Of a stretch of 43,493 nt of DNA, positions 16,422-24,950 are shown in pieces. This DNA is from Pseudomonadota bacterium (GTDB taxonomy: Bacteria; Desulfobacterota; Desulfobacteria; Desulfobacterales; Desulfobacteraceae). A model generated the notes under the pieces. The model did not search any database. It was not told where the DNA came from and saw only the letters and a program-made list of their open reading frames with translations. Each line of letters starts with the position of its first letter. Position 1 is the stretch's first letter. Where the stretch lies: positions 1-43,493 of the forward strand of contig JAHJLN010000240.1 in assembly GCA_018821715.1 (NCBI GenBank), in the 5' to 3' direction. The position numbers were made by a program, and so were the translations under genes.

Positions 16422-16826
16422 ATGGATAAAAAATCTTTTAAGCCGGAGATAGCGTCAGTTTGCAAGATTCAGCAATTTGTTAAACATTATTTTGAGAAAC
16501 AAAAAAGCGATATAAATAAAACATCTGATATTGATCTGATTATTGAAGAGATTGTTGTGAATGTTATAAAATATGGATTTAAGGATATCTCAAAAGGAAT
16601 TATCCAGGTTGAAATAAATACGTTAAAAGACAAAATCATATTGGTAATTTCTGATAATGGTATTCCTTTCAATCCCTTGAAAGCACCATTGCCTGACATT
16701 AAGACGTCTTTGGAAGATCGAAAGATAGGTGGGCTGGGAATCTTTCTTGCCCGGCAGAAATCTAGGGAATTTGATTATTTGCGTGAAAACAACCAGAATA
16801 AACTGACGATAATGATAGGTCTTTAA
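16422..16826 (+). CDS. RsbW/SpoIIAB-like HATPase, putative anti-sigma factor kinase
   Basis: The protein (134 residues from ATG 16422) has GHKL ATPase boxes: N box IEEIVVNVIKYGF, G1 box VISDNGIPFNP, and G2 box GGLGIFLARQ. A lone HATPase domain without a sensor is typical of RsbW-type serine kinases that phosphorylate STAS antagonists. The divergent neighbour is exactly such a STAS protein. An upstream in-frame ATG at 16335 would add 29 residues not resembling the family, so I prefer 16422, though its ribosome binding site is weak. No PP2C phosphatase or sigma factor is present nearby, so its targets remain open. Confidence 0.8.
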   Translation: MDKKSFKPEIASVCKIQQFVKHYFEKQKSDINKTSDIDLIIEEIVVNVIKYGFKDISKGIIQVEINTLKDKIILVISDNGIPFNPLKAPLPDIKTSLEDRKIGGLGIFLARQKSREFDYLRENNQNKLTIMIGL

Positions 16827-16858
16827 TTTATTTGCGACAGGCACAGCAATAGAAAGAA

Positions 16859-16901
16859 TTTATATAAGCAAATTTTCATTAAGTCAATTTGCTTATATAA
16901 A
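16859..16901. terminator. Perfect 16-bp AT-rich inverted repeat between convergent genes
   Basis: Arms 16859-16874 and 16886-16901 are perfect reverse complements around an 11-base loop. It lies between the stop of the RsbW-like gene and the stop of the helicase gene, which converge. A bidirectional transcription barrier is plausible, but the stem is AT-rich and has no clean T tract on the plus side. Confidence 0.45.
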
Positions 16902-16945
16902 GTTCAGCAATAAATGTGGCTCAAGTATAAATTCGTTACCAGTCT

Positions 16946-18700
16946 TCAGGCACACTTTGAAATCGACATTTTCTGGGATCTGACCCAGGTTTTTTTCAGC
17001 AGGGTGAAAATTTCGGTCGGCATGCCGAAGGGAAGATCCACAAAGGAAAAATCCTGGTTAATGTCAATATGTCCGATGTATTTGCTGTCAATACCGGCTT
17101 CATTTGAAATGGCGCCCACAATATTTCCCGCCCGAACGCCATGACGCCGGCCTACTTCAATACGGTACCGCTCCATGCCCAGTTCCAAAGGAATAATACT
17201 TTTTTCTATGGGGGATTGTGTCGTTTCCACTGGTTGGGGCAGTTGTTTTTTAAGGCTTTTTCCAACCAGTGCAGGGCCTTTTTTTACAGAGACAGGCTTT
17301 TTAACAGAAACGGTTTTCTTTATCGGCCGTTCTTTTACGGCTGTTTTCAGCAGGGGCTTTATTTCTTTTTCCTGTGCCGGCAAAAAGAAAGGCGTGCTCC
17401 CATGGGCCTGTCTTGCAAGGGCTGCTGCAACCTGTGATACCGGGATATTTTTCTCTTTGGCATAGTCCTCAATCAATTCCTGGAAAAGACTGACGTCTTC
17501 TGATGCAAGCGTCTGGGTGATGGTCTGTTTAAAGGCCTCCATCCGTTTTTTATTGATCGCCTTGTTGGAGGGCAGGGTGATTTCTTTGATGGGCTGTTTT
17601 GTGGTCCTTTCTATCACCTTGAGCATCCAGCGTTCATTCCGGCCGACAAATAAAATGGCCTCTCCTGTGCGACCGGCCCTGCCGGTTCTGCCAATCCTGT
17701 GGACATAGGGGTCCACCTTGGCGGGCATGTCATAATTAATGACATGGGAAATCCTGTCCACATCCAGACCCCGGGCAGCCACATCGGTTGCCACCAGAAT
17801 ATCGATATTTCCGTTTTTCAACCGGCTGACAGTCCGTTCCCGGGCATTCTGGGCAATATCTCCATTCAGGGCCTCTGCCTTGAATCCTTTTTCCTCAAGA
17901 ATTTTTGTCACCTCTAATGTAGCGGTTTTGGTTTTGACAAACACGATTACCCCGTCAAAGGTAATGGCTTCCAGGATTCGGGCCAGGGCCAGGCCTTTTT
18001 TGGCACCCGCGACCATCCAGTATTTCTGGTTGATGGTGGCAAGTTCGGTTGAGTCTGGTTTTACAATGACTTCTTCAGGATTTTTCAGATATTTCTGGGC
18101 AATCTTACGAATGGGTCCGGGCATGGTGGCTGAAAAAAGAGCGGTCTGTGAATCATCCGGGGTTTTTTCCAATATCCATTCCACATCATCAATAAAGCCC
18201 ATATGAAGCATTTCATCCGCTTCATCAATGACCACGCAGAAAAGGTCTGCAAAACTGACGGTTTTTCTTCGCATATGGTCCATGAGCCGCCCAGGGGTTC
18301 CGACGACTACGTGAACGCCTCGTTTGAGTTGTTTGAGCTGAATCTCATAACTCTGACCCCCATACACAGACAGGACATTGAGTCCTTTCATGCCGGCACC
18401 ATAGGTTTTAAAGGAAGCCGCCACCTGGATGGCCAGCTCCCGGGTTGGGGTCAGCACCAGTATCTGTGGGCGTTTGTTTTCAAGGTCTATCCGGGACAGT
18501 AGGGGCAATGCAAACGCTGCGGTCTTGCCGGTACCGGTTCGGGCCTGACCCAGTATATCCTTTCCCAGGATCATCTGGGGAATGGTCAATGCCTGAATCG
18601 GCGTAGGGATGCTATAGCCCACATTCTGTAAGACTGAGAATACAGCAGGGGCAAGGTTCATTTCGTCAAACCCGTTCACGGGTAAATTTTTCTGGTACAT
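16946..18700 (-). CDS. deaD: DEAD-box RNA helicase with DbpA-type RNA-binding domain (DeaD/CsdA-like)
   Basis: This helicase remodels structured RNA during ribosome assembly and mRNA decay, often under cold. Motifs appear in order: Q motif IPTPIQ (about 31-36), Walker A ARTGTGKT (53-60), PTRELA, VIDEADEML, FSATMPG, VATDVAARGLD and HRIGRTGRAGR. A basic linker with a repeated VSVKKP/VSVKKG unit (about 450-495) leads to a DbpA-like RRM 'RYRIEVGRRHGVRAGNIVGAI' near residue 500. At 584 residues it fits the family. ATG 18700 has an AAGGA site, and directly before that site is a terminator-like hairpin, so leader control is likely. It is transcribed alone, divergent from DUF4911-miaB. Confidence 0.9.
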   Translation of the reverse strand: MYQKNLPVNGFDEMNLAPAVFSVLQNVGYSIPTPIQALTIPQMILGKDILGQARTGTGKTAAFALPLLSRIDLENKRPQILVLTPTRELAIQVAASFKTYGAGMKGLNVLSVYGGQSYEIQLKQLKRGVHVVVGTPGRLMDHMRRKTVSFADLFCVVIDEADEMLHMGFIDDVEWILEKTPDDSQTALFSATMPGPIRKIAQKYLKNPEEVIVKPDSTELATINQKYWMVAGAKKGLALARILEAITFDGVIVFVKTKTATLEVTKILEEKGFKAEALNGDIAQNARERTVSRLKNGNIDILVATDVAARGLDVDRISHVINYDMPAKVDPYVHRIGRTGRAGRTGEAILFVGRNERWMLKVIERTTKQPIKEITLPSNKAINKKRMEAFKQTITQTLASEDVSLFQELIEDYAKEKNIPVSQVAAALARQAHGSTPFFLPAQEKEIKPLLKTAVKERPIKKTVSVKKPVSVKKGPALVGKSLKKQLPQPVETTQSPIEKSIIPLELGMERYRIEVGRRHGVRAGNIVGAISNEAGIDSKYIGHIDINQDFSFVDLPFGMPTEIFTLLKKTWVRSQKMSISKCA

Positions 18701-18710
18701 AGGGTTCCTT

Positions 18711-18736
18711 AAAAAAAAAGACCGGGATTACCGGCC
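18711..18736 (-). terminator. Intrinsic-terminator-like hairpin in the helicase leader (possible attenuator)
   Basis: Read on the minus strand, GGCCGG (18736-18731), loop TAATC and CCGGTC (18725-18720) form a 6-bp GC stem (one G-T pair), followed directly by nine T (18719-18711), then AAGGA and the helicase ATG. No other minus-strand gene lies upstream that it could terminate. Confidence 0.6.
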
Positions 18737-18756
18737 AGGGAAATCAAAAGTTCCAA

Positions 18757-18785
18757 ATAATACACGAGTTTATTGGATTATACAA
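18757..18785 (-). promoter_or_regulatory. Sigma-70-like promoter for the DEAD-box helicase gene
   Basis: TTGTAT (18785-18780) and TATTAT (18762-18757) are separated by 17 bases on the minus strand. Initiation near 18750 gives a leader of about 50 bases that contains the terminator-like hairpin. Called by inspection. Confidence 0.5.
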
Positions 18786-18885
18786 GAGATATCTTTTTAA
18801 TTGCCAGGTTGCACTATTTTAAAGGTATGAAGTTTTAAGCAATAATGATATATAAACTGGTTTAAAGAAAGTGAGATTAAAAATA

Positions 18886-19095
18886 ATGGAAATGATTCAT
18901 AAAGAATACAGGGTTGATAAAACCAAAATCGGGTTTATACGGTTTATTTTCGAGGCCCATGAAGGTGTGGCAATCGCTACAACCCTGGACCCGCAAAAGG
19001 GTCATATCAGGCTTGCCATTGCTCCGGATCGAGTAGATACGGCCCGGATGATTGTTGAAGATTTGAAAAAGGATTTTATGTTTGATGAAGTATAA
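18886..19095 (+). CDS. DUF4911 family small protein
   Basis: A small protein of about 69-74 residues with the pattern 'IGFIRFIFEAHEGVAIATTLD' and 'GHIRLAIAPDRVDTARMIVEDLKKD', which I recognise as the DUF4911 family, often found next to miaB in deltaproteobacteria. Function unknown; the fold looks like a small alpha/beta domain. Starts at GTG 18871, ATG 18886 and ATG 18892 are all in frame and none has a clear ribosome binding site; I chose the first ATG. Its 3' end overlaps the start of miaB by 11 bases, so the two are probably translationally coupled. Confidence 0.75.
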   Translation: MEMIHKEYRVDKTKIGFIRFIFEAHEGVAIATTLDPQKGHIRLAIAPDRVDTARMIVEDLKKDFMFDEV

Positions 19096-20437
19096 GGGCT
19101 ATGCATACATCTATACCATTGGCTGTCAGATGAATGTATATGATTCTGAAAAACTGGGTGCTATCCTGAAGTCTTACGGGTTTGAAAAAACCGAGGATAT
19201 GGATATTGCTGACATTATCGTCTGCAATACCTGTTCAATCCGGCATAAGGCAGAAGAAAAGGCTTTCAGTTTCCTGGGCAGGTTTGCCAGGATCAAGAAG
19301 AAAAAACCGCATCTGATTACGGTCATGGCAGGATGTGTGGCCCAGCAGGAGGGTGAAAAAGCATTTGAAAGGGTTCCGCATCTTGATATGGTTTTGGGTA
19401 CCCAGGCATTTTCCCGGTTTGGCCAGCATATTGATGCCCTTAAATCCGGTGGGCAAAAAATAGTGGACACAAACGATGCCCCCATGATTTATGAGGCCCT
19501 GCCCGATACCACCTGTTTTAATGAAAATAAAATTTCCAAGTTTGTCACCATTATGCAGGGGTGTGATAATTTTTGCACCTATTGTGTGGTTCCCTACGTT
19601 CGTGGCCGGGAAAGAAGCCGTAGGCCTGAAAACATTGTAGAAGAAATAACCCTTTTGGCCCGGTCCGGTGTCAGGGAAGTCACGCTTTTAGGGCAGAATG
19701 TGAACTCTTATGGCCTCAAAGAAGGCATGATTCCATTCCCGCAGCTTCTGGCAAAGATCAATGATATAAAGGGTATTCAGCGGATACGATTTGCAACATC
19801 CCATCCAAAGGATCTTTCCGAGGACCTGATGCATGCCATCCGTGATCTTGATAAGGTGTGCAACCATCTTCACCTGCCGGTACAGTCCGGGGCCAATACC
19901 ATCCTTAAAAAGATGAACCGGGGATATACCCGGGAGACCTATATCCATAAGATTTCAGAGTTAAAAAAACTTTGTCCTCAGATTGCGCTTTCAACCGATA
20001 TCATTGTGGGGTTTCCCTCGGAAAGCAGAACTGATTTTTATGATACAATGAATCTTTTACGTGAAATCGAATTTGATTCCATTTTTGCTTTTGCCTATTC
20101 TGACCGGTCATCTGCGCCTGCTGCAAAGTTTTCAAACCAGATTGATGAAAAGGAAAAACTTGACAGACTGAACCAGCTGCTGGAATTACAGGAAACCTAT
20201 ACTATAAAAAAGAACACCGCACTGGTCGGGACGATTTTAGACATCCTTGTTGAGGGGGAAAGCACCAAAAAGCGGGACGGATTTGAACCGGGTTTTAAAA
20301 AACAAATGAAGGGAAGAAGCCAGTCCAATAAAATAGTGCATTTCCCATCCGGACATGTCAATATAGGCGATATGATAAAGATCAGAATTGAAAATGCATA
20401 TCCCCATTCATTATGGGGGCATCCTCTGGGAGTTTAA
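19085..20437 (+). CDS. miaB: MiaB, tRNA-2-methylthio-N6-dimethylallyladenosine synthase
   Basis: MiaB adds the methylthio group to i6A37 of tRNAs reading UNN codons, using two iron-sulfur clusters and SAM. The N-terminal UPF0004 domain has its three cysteines in YTIGCQMN, CNTCSIRHKAEEKA and MAGCVAQQ. The radical SAM motif is GCDNFCTYCVVPYVRGRE, with CxxxCxxC. The barrel ends with 'DIIVGFPSESRTDF' and a C-terminal TRAM-like domain. About 450 residues, normal for the family. The start may be ATG 19085 or TTG 19082, both inside the end of the DUF4911 gene. The neighbour map starts 7 bases after its stop, so the genes form an operon. Confidence 0.95.
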   Translation: MKYKGYAYIYTIGCQMNVYDSEKLGAILKSYGFEKTEDMDIADIIVCNTCSIRHKAEEKAFSFLGRFARIKKKKPHLITVMAGCVAQQEGEKAFERVPHLDMVLGTQAFSRFGQHIDALKSGGQKIVDTNDAPMIYEALPDTTCFNENKISKFVTIMQGCDNFCTYCVVPYVRGRERSRRPENIVEEITLLARSGVREVTLLGQNVNSYGLKEGMIPFPQLLAKINDIKGIQRIRFATSHPKDLSEDLMHAIRDLDKVCNHLHLPVQSGANTILKKMNRGYTRETYIHKISELKKLCPQIALSTDIIVGFPSESRTDFYDTMNLLREIEFDSIFAFAYSDRSSAPAAKFSNQIDEKEKLDRLNQLLELQETYTIKKNTALVGTILDILVEGESTKKRDGFEPGFKKQMKGRSQSNKIVHFPSGHVNIGDMIKIRIENAYPHSLWGHPLGV

Positions 20438-20444
20438 AGGATTA

Positions 20445-21326
20445 ATGAAAAACAAAGCTGTGAAAATCGGACGGAATAACCCTTGTCCTTGTGGAAGCGG
20501 GGAAAAATATAAAAACTGCTGTCGGAATAAAAAAATGGAAATCAACATAAAAGAAGAATACAAAAGAAGATATGATATCCATTTAAAAGAACCTCACCAG
20601 ATCAAAGGGATTAAGAAATGCGGGGATCTTTTAATGTCAATTCTCAACCAGGTTGAGAAAATGATCAAACCCGGTCTTAAAACTGACGATATCAATACCT
20701 TTGTTCACAAACAGACCCTTAAGGCCGGAGCGATTCCTGCACCTTTAAATTACAGGGGGTTTCCAAAAAGTGTCTGTGTTTCTGTGAATGAAGTGATCTG
20801 TCACGGCATCCCGGGAGATCGTGTTTTAAAAGACGGGGATATTGTCAATGTTGATATCACTCCCATACTTGACGGGTATTATGCAGATGCCAGCAAAACA
20901 TTTTTTGTGGGAACCCCCACGGAAAAAGGAAAGAAAATTGTCAGGGTTGCAGCAGAATCTTTGAAAAGAGGAATCCAGACCATTGCCCCGGGTGCAACAT
21001 TGGGGGATATCGGGTATGCCATTCAAAGCTATGCAGAGTCTGAGGGCTGTTCCGTTGTCCGGGAGTTTGTCGGTCATGGGGTCGGGGTTGATTTTCATGA
21101 GCAACCCCAGGTTCTCCATTTCGGAACCAGGGGAAAAGGCGTTTCTCTTGTTCCCGGCATGGTGTTTACCATTGAACCCATGATCAACCTGGGGAAAAAA
21201 GAGCTTCATGTGCTTGAAGACCGGTGGACAGCCGTCACCAGTGACGGGTCATTGTCTGCACAGTTTGAGCAGACCCTGCTGGTCACTGAAAACGGATGGG
21301 AAAGCCTGACGCCCTATGCGCTTTAA
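20445..21326 (+). CDS. map: Type I methionine aminopeptidase with N-terminal SEC-C zinc motif
   Basis: Removes the initiator methionine from new proteins. The first 30 residues carry a SEC-C motif, NNPCPCGSGEKYKNCC (Cys14, 16, 25; Cys26), which also occurs at the SecA C-terminus and binds zinc and ribosomes. The peptidase domain has the metal-ligand pattern of type I enzymes: VICHGIPGD, NVDITPILDGYYADAS, EFVGHGVGVDFHE, FTIEPM and FEQTLLVT. I chose ATG 20445 because an AAAGG site precedes it and the SEC-C motif begins soon after; an in-frame ATG at 20388 lies inside miaB. The 3' end overlaps plsC by 11 bases. Confidence 0.95.
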   Translation: MKNKAVKIGRNNPCPCGSGEKYKNCCRNKKMEINIKEEYKRRYDIHLKEPHQIKGIKKCGDLLMSILNQVEKMIKPGLKTDDINTFVHKQTLKAGAIPAPLNYRGFPKSVCVSVNEVICHGIPGDRVLKDGDIVNVDITPILDGYYADASKTFFVGTPTEKGKKIVRVAAESLKRGIQTIAPGATLGDIGYAIQSYAESEGCSVVREFVGHGVGVDFHEQPQVLHFGTRGKGVSLVPGMVFTIEPMINLGKKELHVLEDRWTAVTSDGSLSAQFEQTLLVTENGWESLTPYAL

Positions 21327-22101
21327 AAACATAGGAATTATCTTTTTTTCATATGCCTATATTGCCTTTGTGGGCTTAAGCTCGGCCATCCTGTTCGTCA
21401 TTGCCTGCGGGATTCGATTGGCAACCCTTTTTTTTGACAGGCGGATTGTTGTATTAAATCTTTTTTCTTCTTTCTGGGCATCTTTGTATACCTGGTGCAT
21501 GCCCATATGGTCGGTTAAAATTACGGACCGTGAAAAGATGGACATGAAAAAGAGCTATGTTATTGTATCAAACCATCAGTCCCAGCTTGATATCCTTGTG
21601 GCCTATCGCCTGTTTTTCCCCTTCAGGTGGATTTCCAAAGCAGAAGTGTTCCTTCTCCCGTTTATCGGATGGAACATGGTTTTGAACGGATATGTAAAGC
21701 TCAAGCGGGGAGATAAGGAAAGTGTTCGTGAGATGATGGATCAGTGTGAAAAACTCTTAGAACAGAATGTTTCCATTATCTTGTTCCCTGAAGGCACGCG
21801 GTCCAAGACAGGTATTATAAAGCCCTTTAAACCGGGTGCCTTTGTCCTTGCAAAAAAAATGAAAAAACCAATTCTGCCCCTGGTGATTAACAACACAAAA
21901 GATGCCTTGCCGAAACATTCCCTAATCCTTCGGGGCAGGCATCGAATGGAAATAAGGGTGTTAGATGAAATTCCCTATTCAACATTTGAGCATATGGAGA
22001 TTGATGATATTGCACGGATGGTGCAAAAAACGATTGCATCCCATGTCAAGGAACATATCACCTTAGAGAAGGAAAAACACAAAGGCAATCTGGCAAACTG
22101 A
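21316..22101 (+). CDS. plsC: 1-acyl-sn-glycerol-3-phosphate acyltransferase (PlsC-like)
   Basis: Transfers an acyl chain to lysophosphatidic acid to give phosphatidic acid at the inner membrane. The N-terminal 50 residues are hydrophobic (membrane anchor). The catalytic NHQSQLD (NHxxxxD variant) follows near residue 87, with 'WISKAEVFLLPFIGWNM' and FPEGTRSKTG after it, the four standard acyltransferase blocks. Length 261 is normal. The start overlaps the end of map, and it is the last gene of the DUF4911-miaB-map-plsC run; the next gene converges from the other strand 30 bases away. Confidence 0.93.
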   Translation: MRFKNIGIIFFSYAYIAFVGLSSAILFVIACGIRLATLFFDRRIVVLNLFSSFWASLYTWCMPIWSVKITDREKMDMKKSYVIVSNHQSQLDILVAYRLFFPFRWISKAEVFLLPFIGWNMVLNGYVKLKRGDKESVREMMDQCEKLLEQNVSIILFPEGTRSKTGIIKPFKPGAFVLAKKMKKPILPLVINNTKDALPKHSLILRGRHRMEIRVLDEIPYSTFEHMEIDDIARMVQKTIASHVKEHITLEKEKHKGNLAN

Positions 22102-22131
22102 TTCCAGGGTGTTATAACGGCAAACACTTGT

Positions 22132-23763
22132 TTATTTTACGCCTGTGATCTCAATGGTTTTTATTCTTTCAATACATTCAAGGGTCAAAGTCTTATCTGT
22201 ATAATGGGTATAAATTTCACCAATAGACGAAACCCCTCTGATTTTCCCATCCTCAAGGAACCATTGAAGCAGTTCTTTGGATAAAGACAGCCGATCGGAA
22301 GACAAGGGTATTTTTTCTTGAGAAAAGGCTTTGGGTTCCGGTATGCTTCCCGTGGTGTCCACCAGGTGTTTCATGAAATTTATTATTCTTGAAAGCCTTA
22401 ACAGGGTAACGGCTTGAAGCCTTGATGTGGTATCATTAAAGGGAAGGGCGGTGGACCGCATCAGGGCAAAACTTTTCGGCAGGATTTTGTTATCTTGGCA
22501 AACCTGATAATCCAGGCTTCCCGGGGCGGGATAATAAATTGAAAGGCCGATAAGGGTTCTTTTTTGAGCCAGGTATAAAAGATCTTCCAAAGAGCTTGCT
22601 GCTGTCTGGCCCGGTGCAGCGGCAATAATGTATGAGACGCACTCAAGACCATATTTTTGGGCAAGAACCAACGCTGTTTCAAAGGAGGCCCTGACATCGC
22701 GGCGCTTGAATTTTTTCAGCTGCGCTTTTGAGGTTGATCCCAGAGAAAGGTTAAGGGCCTTAAACCCAGCAGTTTTCATCAATGAAACAATTTCTTCATC
22801 AACGGCAGGCGGAAAAAGTCCGTTCATGGCCCGAAGCTCAATATTTTTGCCTTCAACCAGGGGGTTTATCTGTGAAAAAAGCCGGACAAACCATTGCTTG
22901 TCAAGACATAGATTTTCATCTTCAAAATCAATAAATCCAATGTCATGGTTTCTTGTCTGCATCTTTATCTCTTTGATAACATCTTCCACTTTGCGCTGCC
23001 GGAAGGGGGCATGGGATGATGTGGCAGACACGGAACAATAGGAACACTGCATGGGGCATCCCCTGCTTGAAACAACACTGATGGACCCCCTGTTTTTCCT
23101 TTGATAAAAATTATGGTTGATCAGTTCAAAGCAGGGCAGGGGAAGACCATCAAAGTCAGGTATCCAGGAGGGGGGTGAGATATGAACGGCGGTCTTCTTT
23201 TTAAAGGCGATTCCGGGGATCTGTTCTAAAGCGGACCCATCCCTTAACGCCTCGCAAAGCTGTGCCATGCAGGTTTCACCTTCGCCACGCAGTACATAAT
23301 CAACTGCCCGGCATTCCAGCACCTTTTCAGGAAAAATCGTGGGGTGATGACCGCCCAGCACGATTTTACATTCAGGATGAAATTTTTTAACGGTTTGGGC
23401 GGTTTTTATGGCCTCGCTACAATAGGCGGTAAACAATGAGGAGATGCCGACCACAAACGGTTTTTCCGCCCTGATCTTTGTCCCGATATGTTCATAGCTG
23501 TATCCAAAATGTTTGAATTCATGGAACAAGGAGAAAAAAGAGATATCTTTTTTGCCGTAAAAGGGTTCAAGATAGGAAAACGCTTCCGGATAGTCAATCG
23601 TCTTTGATTTGTCTGTTGATAGTGCATCAAGGATATCCACATCAAATCCTTTTTGTTTGATACATGCTGCAATGGCGGCAAGTCCGTACGGGATGGTTCT
23701 TTTTTTTGTCAGATAAAAGTCTTGTATGGGCGGTTGAACCAGTATGACCTTTAATGGTTTCAT
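22132..23763 (-). CDS. B12-binding-domain radical SAM protein
   Basis: The N-terminal half has the pattern of a cobalamin-binding domain ('PYGLAAIAACIKQKGFDVDILDA', GGHHPTIFPE near 137-146, 'DYVLRGEGE'), although the histidine of the classic DxHxxG motif is not obvious. The radical SAM motif is SRGCPMQCSYC (Cys236, 240, 243). A barrel and a C-terminal extension of about 120 residues follow. Members of this class methylate unreactive carbons or build lipids and natural products; the substrate here cannot be told. It is the last gene of a long minus-strand run, 10 bases after the MFS transporter, with which it may share a function. Confidence 0.88.
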   Translation of the reverse strand: MKPLKVILVQPPIQDFYLTKKRTIPYGLAAIAACIKQKGFDVDILDALSTDKSKTIDYPEAFSYLEPFYGKKDISFFSLFHEFKHFGYSYEHIGTKIRAEKPFVVGISSLFTAYCSEAIKTAQTVKKFHPECKIVLGGHHPTIFPEKVLECRAVDYVLRGEGETCMAQLCEALRDGSALEQIPGIAFKKKTAVHISPPSWIPDFDGLPLPCFELINHNFYQRKNRGSISVVSSRGCPMQCSYCSVSATSSHAPFRQRKVEDVIKEIKMQTRNHDIGFIDFEDENLCLDKQWFVRLFSQINPLVEGKNIELRAMNGLFPPAVDEEIVSLMKTAGFKALNLSLGSTSKAQLKKFKRRDVRASFETALVLAQKYGLECVSYIIAAAPGQTAASSLEDLLYLAQKRTLIGLSIYYPAPGSLDYQVCQDNKILPKSFALMRSTALPFNDTTSRLQAVTLLRLSRIINFMKHLVDTTGSIPEPKAFSQEKIPLSSDRLSLSKELLQWFLEDGKIRGVSSIGEIYTHYTDKTLTLECIERIKTIEITGVK

Positions 23764-23773
23764 AGGTGACAGC

Positions 23774-24943
23774 TTATCGAACCTTTGGAAATTTTATAAT
23801 GAATACCAGGGTGGCAAGGGGTATAAAGGCTGAATAAAAAAGAACGGTTTCAAGACCGTAAATATCGGCAAGTTTTCCCACCAAAGGAGAGAAAGCGCCC
23901 CCAAGTCCGTAGGCAAATCCCATCATGAGGCTGGAGACCATGGACCGGGATTTTGGGGCCAGTTTCTGGGCCATTACCACCCCAAGGGGAAGGGAGGCAA
24001 GAACAGCAAAGCCTGCAATAAAAGATCCGAGGTACACAAAAGACCCTGGAAGATAGAGATATAATAAAAGGGCAGGGGCCATTAATGCATGGGATACAAA
24101 AAAGATTTTTTTAAAGTCTGTTTTATCGGCAAGATATCCTGCCAGAAGACCGCTTAAGGTTCCGGCCAGGATGAAAAGAGACACGATAAATCCCACGGAA
24201 ACAAGGTTGTGGCCTTTGTTTGTCAGATAGATGGGCATAAAGGTCATAAAGGTCTGCCCGGTAACTGCCCGAAGCACCATAACGATCCAGATCAGGAAAA
24301 TAGATTTGTATACCTTGCCAAGGCTTTCTTTAATGGATCCCACAAATCCCAGATGGGAAAGGTTTTCACTGACAGGAACCGGCAAATATCTGATACAGAA
24401 AAAAAAGGCAATCGCCCCCATGATAATGGTATACGGCATTTTTTCAAGGCCGAATCTTGCCACATACCAGGTGATAAAGACAGGTCCCAGGGCAAAGGCA
24501 AAGGTTCCTCCGGTGTTGTAAACGGACAGGCAGAACCCGGTGCGGTTCCCTGAATATAAGGGCACCATTCCGGTGGTAGAGGGGTGAAACATGGATGATC
24601 CGGCAGACCCCAGGCACAGGGCAAGCAGCAGGAGCCAGAAATTTGGTGCAGCCCCTGAAAAAGGGATAAAGAAAAATGCAAAAAAGAGTCCTGCCAGAAC
24701 AAAACTTCGGGTCTCATACCGGTCTGCAAGATACCCTGTGACCGGTTGTACAATAAAGGAAAGAAACCTGACGATTCCGGTTAGCAATCCAACCTGGGCA
24801 AGGGTCAGGGAAAGCTTGTCAACAAATGCCGGCAGTAAAGGGGTAAAGAAAGAAGAGTAAAAATCACCGGTAAAATGAATCAACGTCAAGACAAAAATAA
24901 TGCTGTAGTTTACCCTGTGATTGCCGGGTTGGTCCTGGGTCAT
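23774..24943 (-). CDS. Major facilitator superfamily transporter (fosmidomycin-resistance-like)
   Basis: About twelve hydrophobic segments in 389 residues. The loop between segments 2 and 3 has the MFS motif GYLADRYETR, repeated in the second half as GYLADKTDFKK. 'GSSMFHPSTTGMVPLYSGNRTG' resembles the Fsr subgroup, where the motif around 'FHP' is typical. The substrate is unknown; drug or metabolite efflux is the default expectation. It starts 7 bases after the UPF0210 gene and precedes the radical SAM gene by 10 bases, so it is inside the same transcription unit. Confidence 0.88.
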   Translation of the reverse strand: MTQDQPGNHRVNYSIIFVLTLIHFTGDFYSSFFTPLLPAFVDKLSLTLAQVGLLTGIVRFLSFIVQPVTGYLADRYETRSFVLAGLFFAFFFIPFSGAAPNFWLLLLALCLGSAGSSMFHPSTTGMVPLYSGNRTGFCLSVYNTGGTFAFALGPVFITWYVARFGLEKMPYTIIMGAIAFFFCIRYLPVPVSENLSHLGFVGSIKESLGKVYKSIFLIWIVMVLRAVTGQTFMTFMPIYLTNKGHNLVSVGFIVSLFILAGTLSGLLAGYLADKTDFKKIFFVSHALMAPALLLYLYLPGSFVYLGSFIAGFAVLASLPLGVVMAQKLAPKSRSMVSSLMMGFAYGLGGAFSPLVGKLADIYGLETVLFYSAFIPLATLVFIIKFPKVR

Positions 24944-24950
24944 GGCAATA

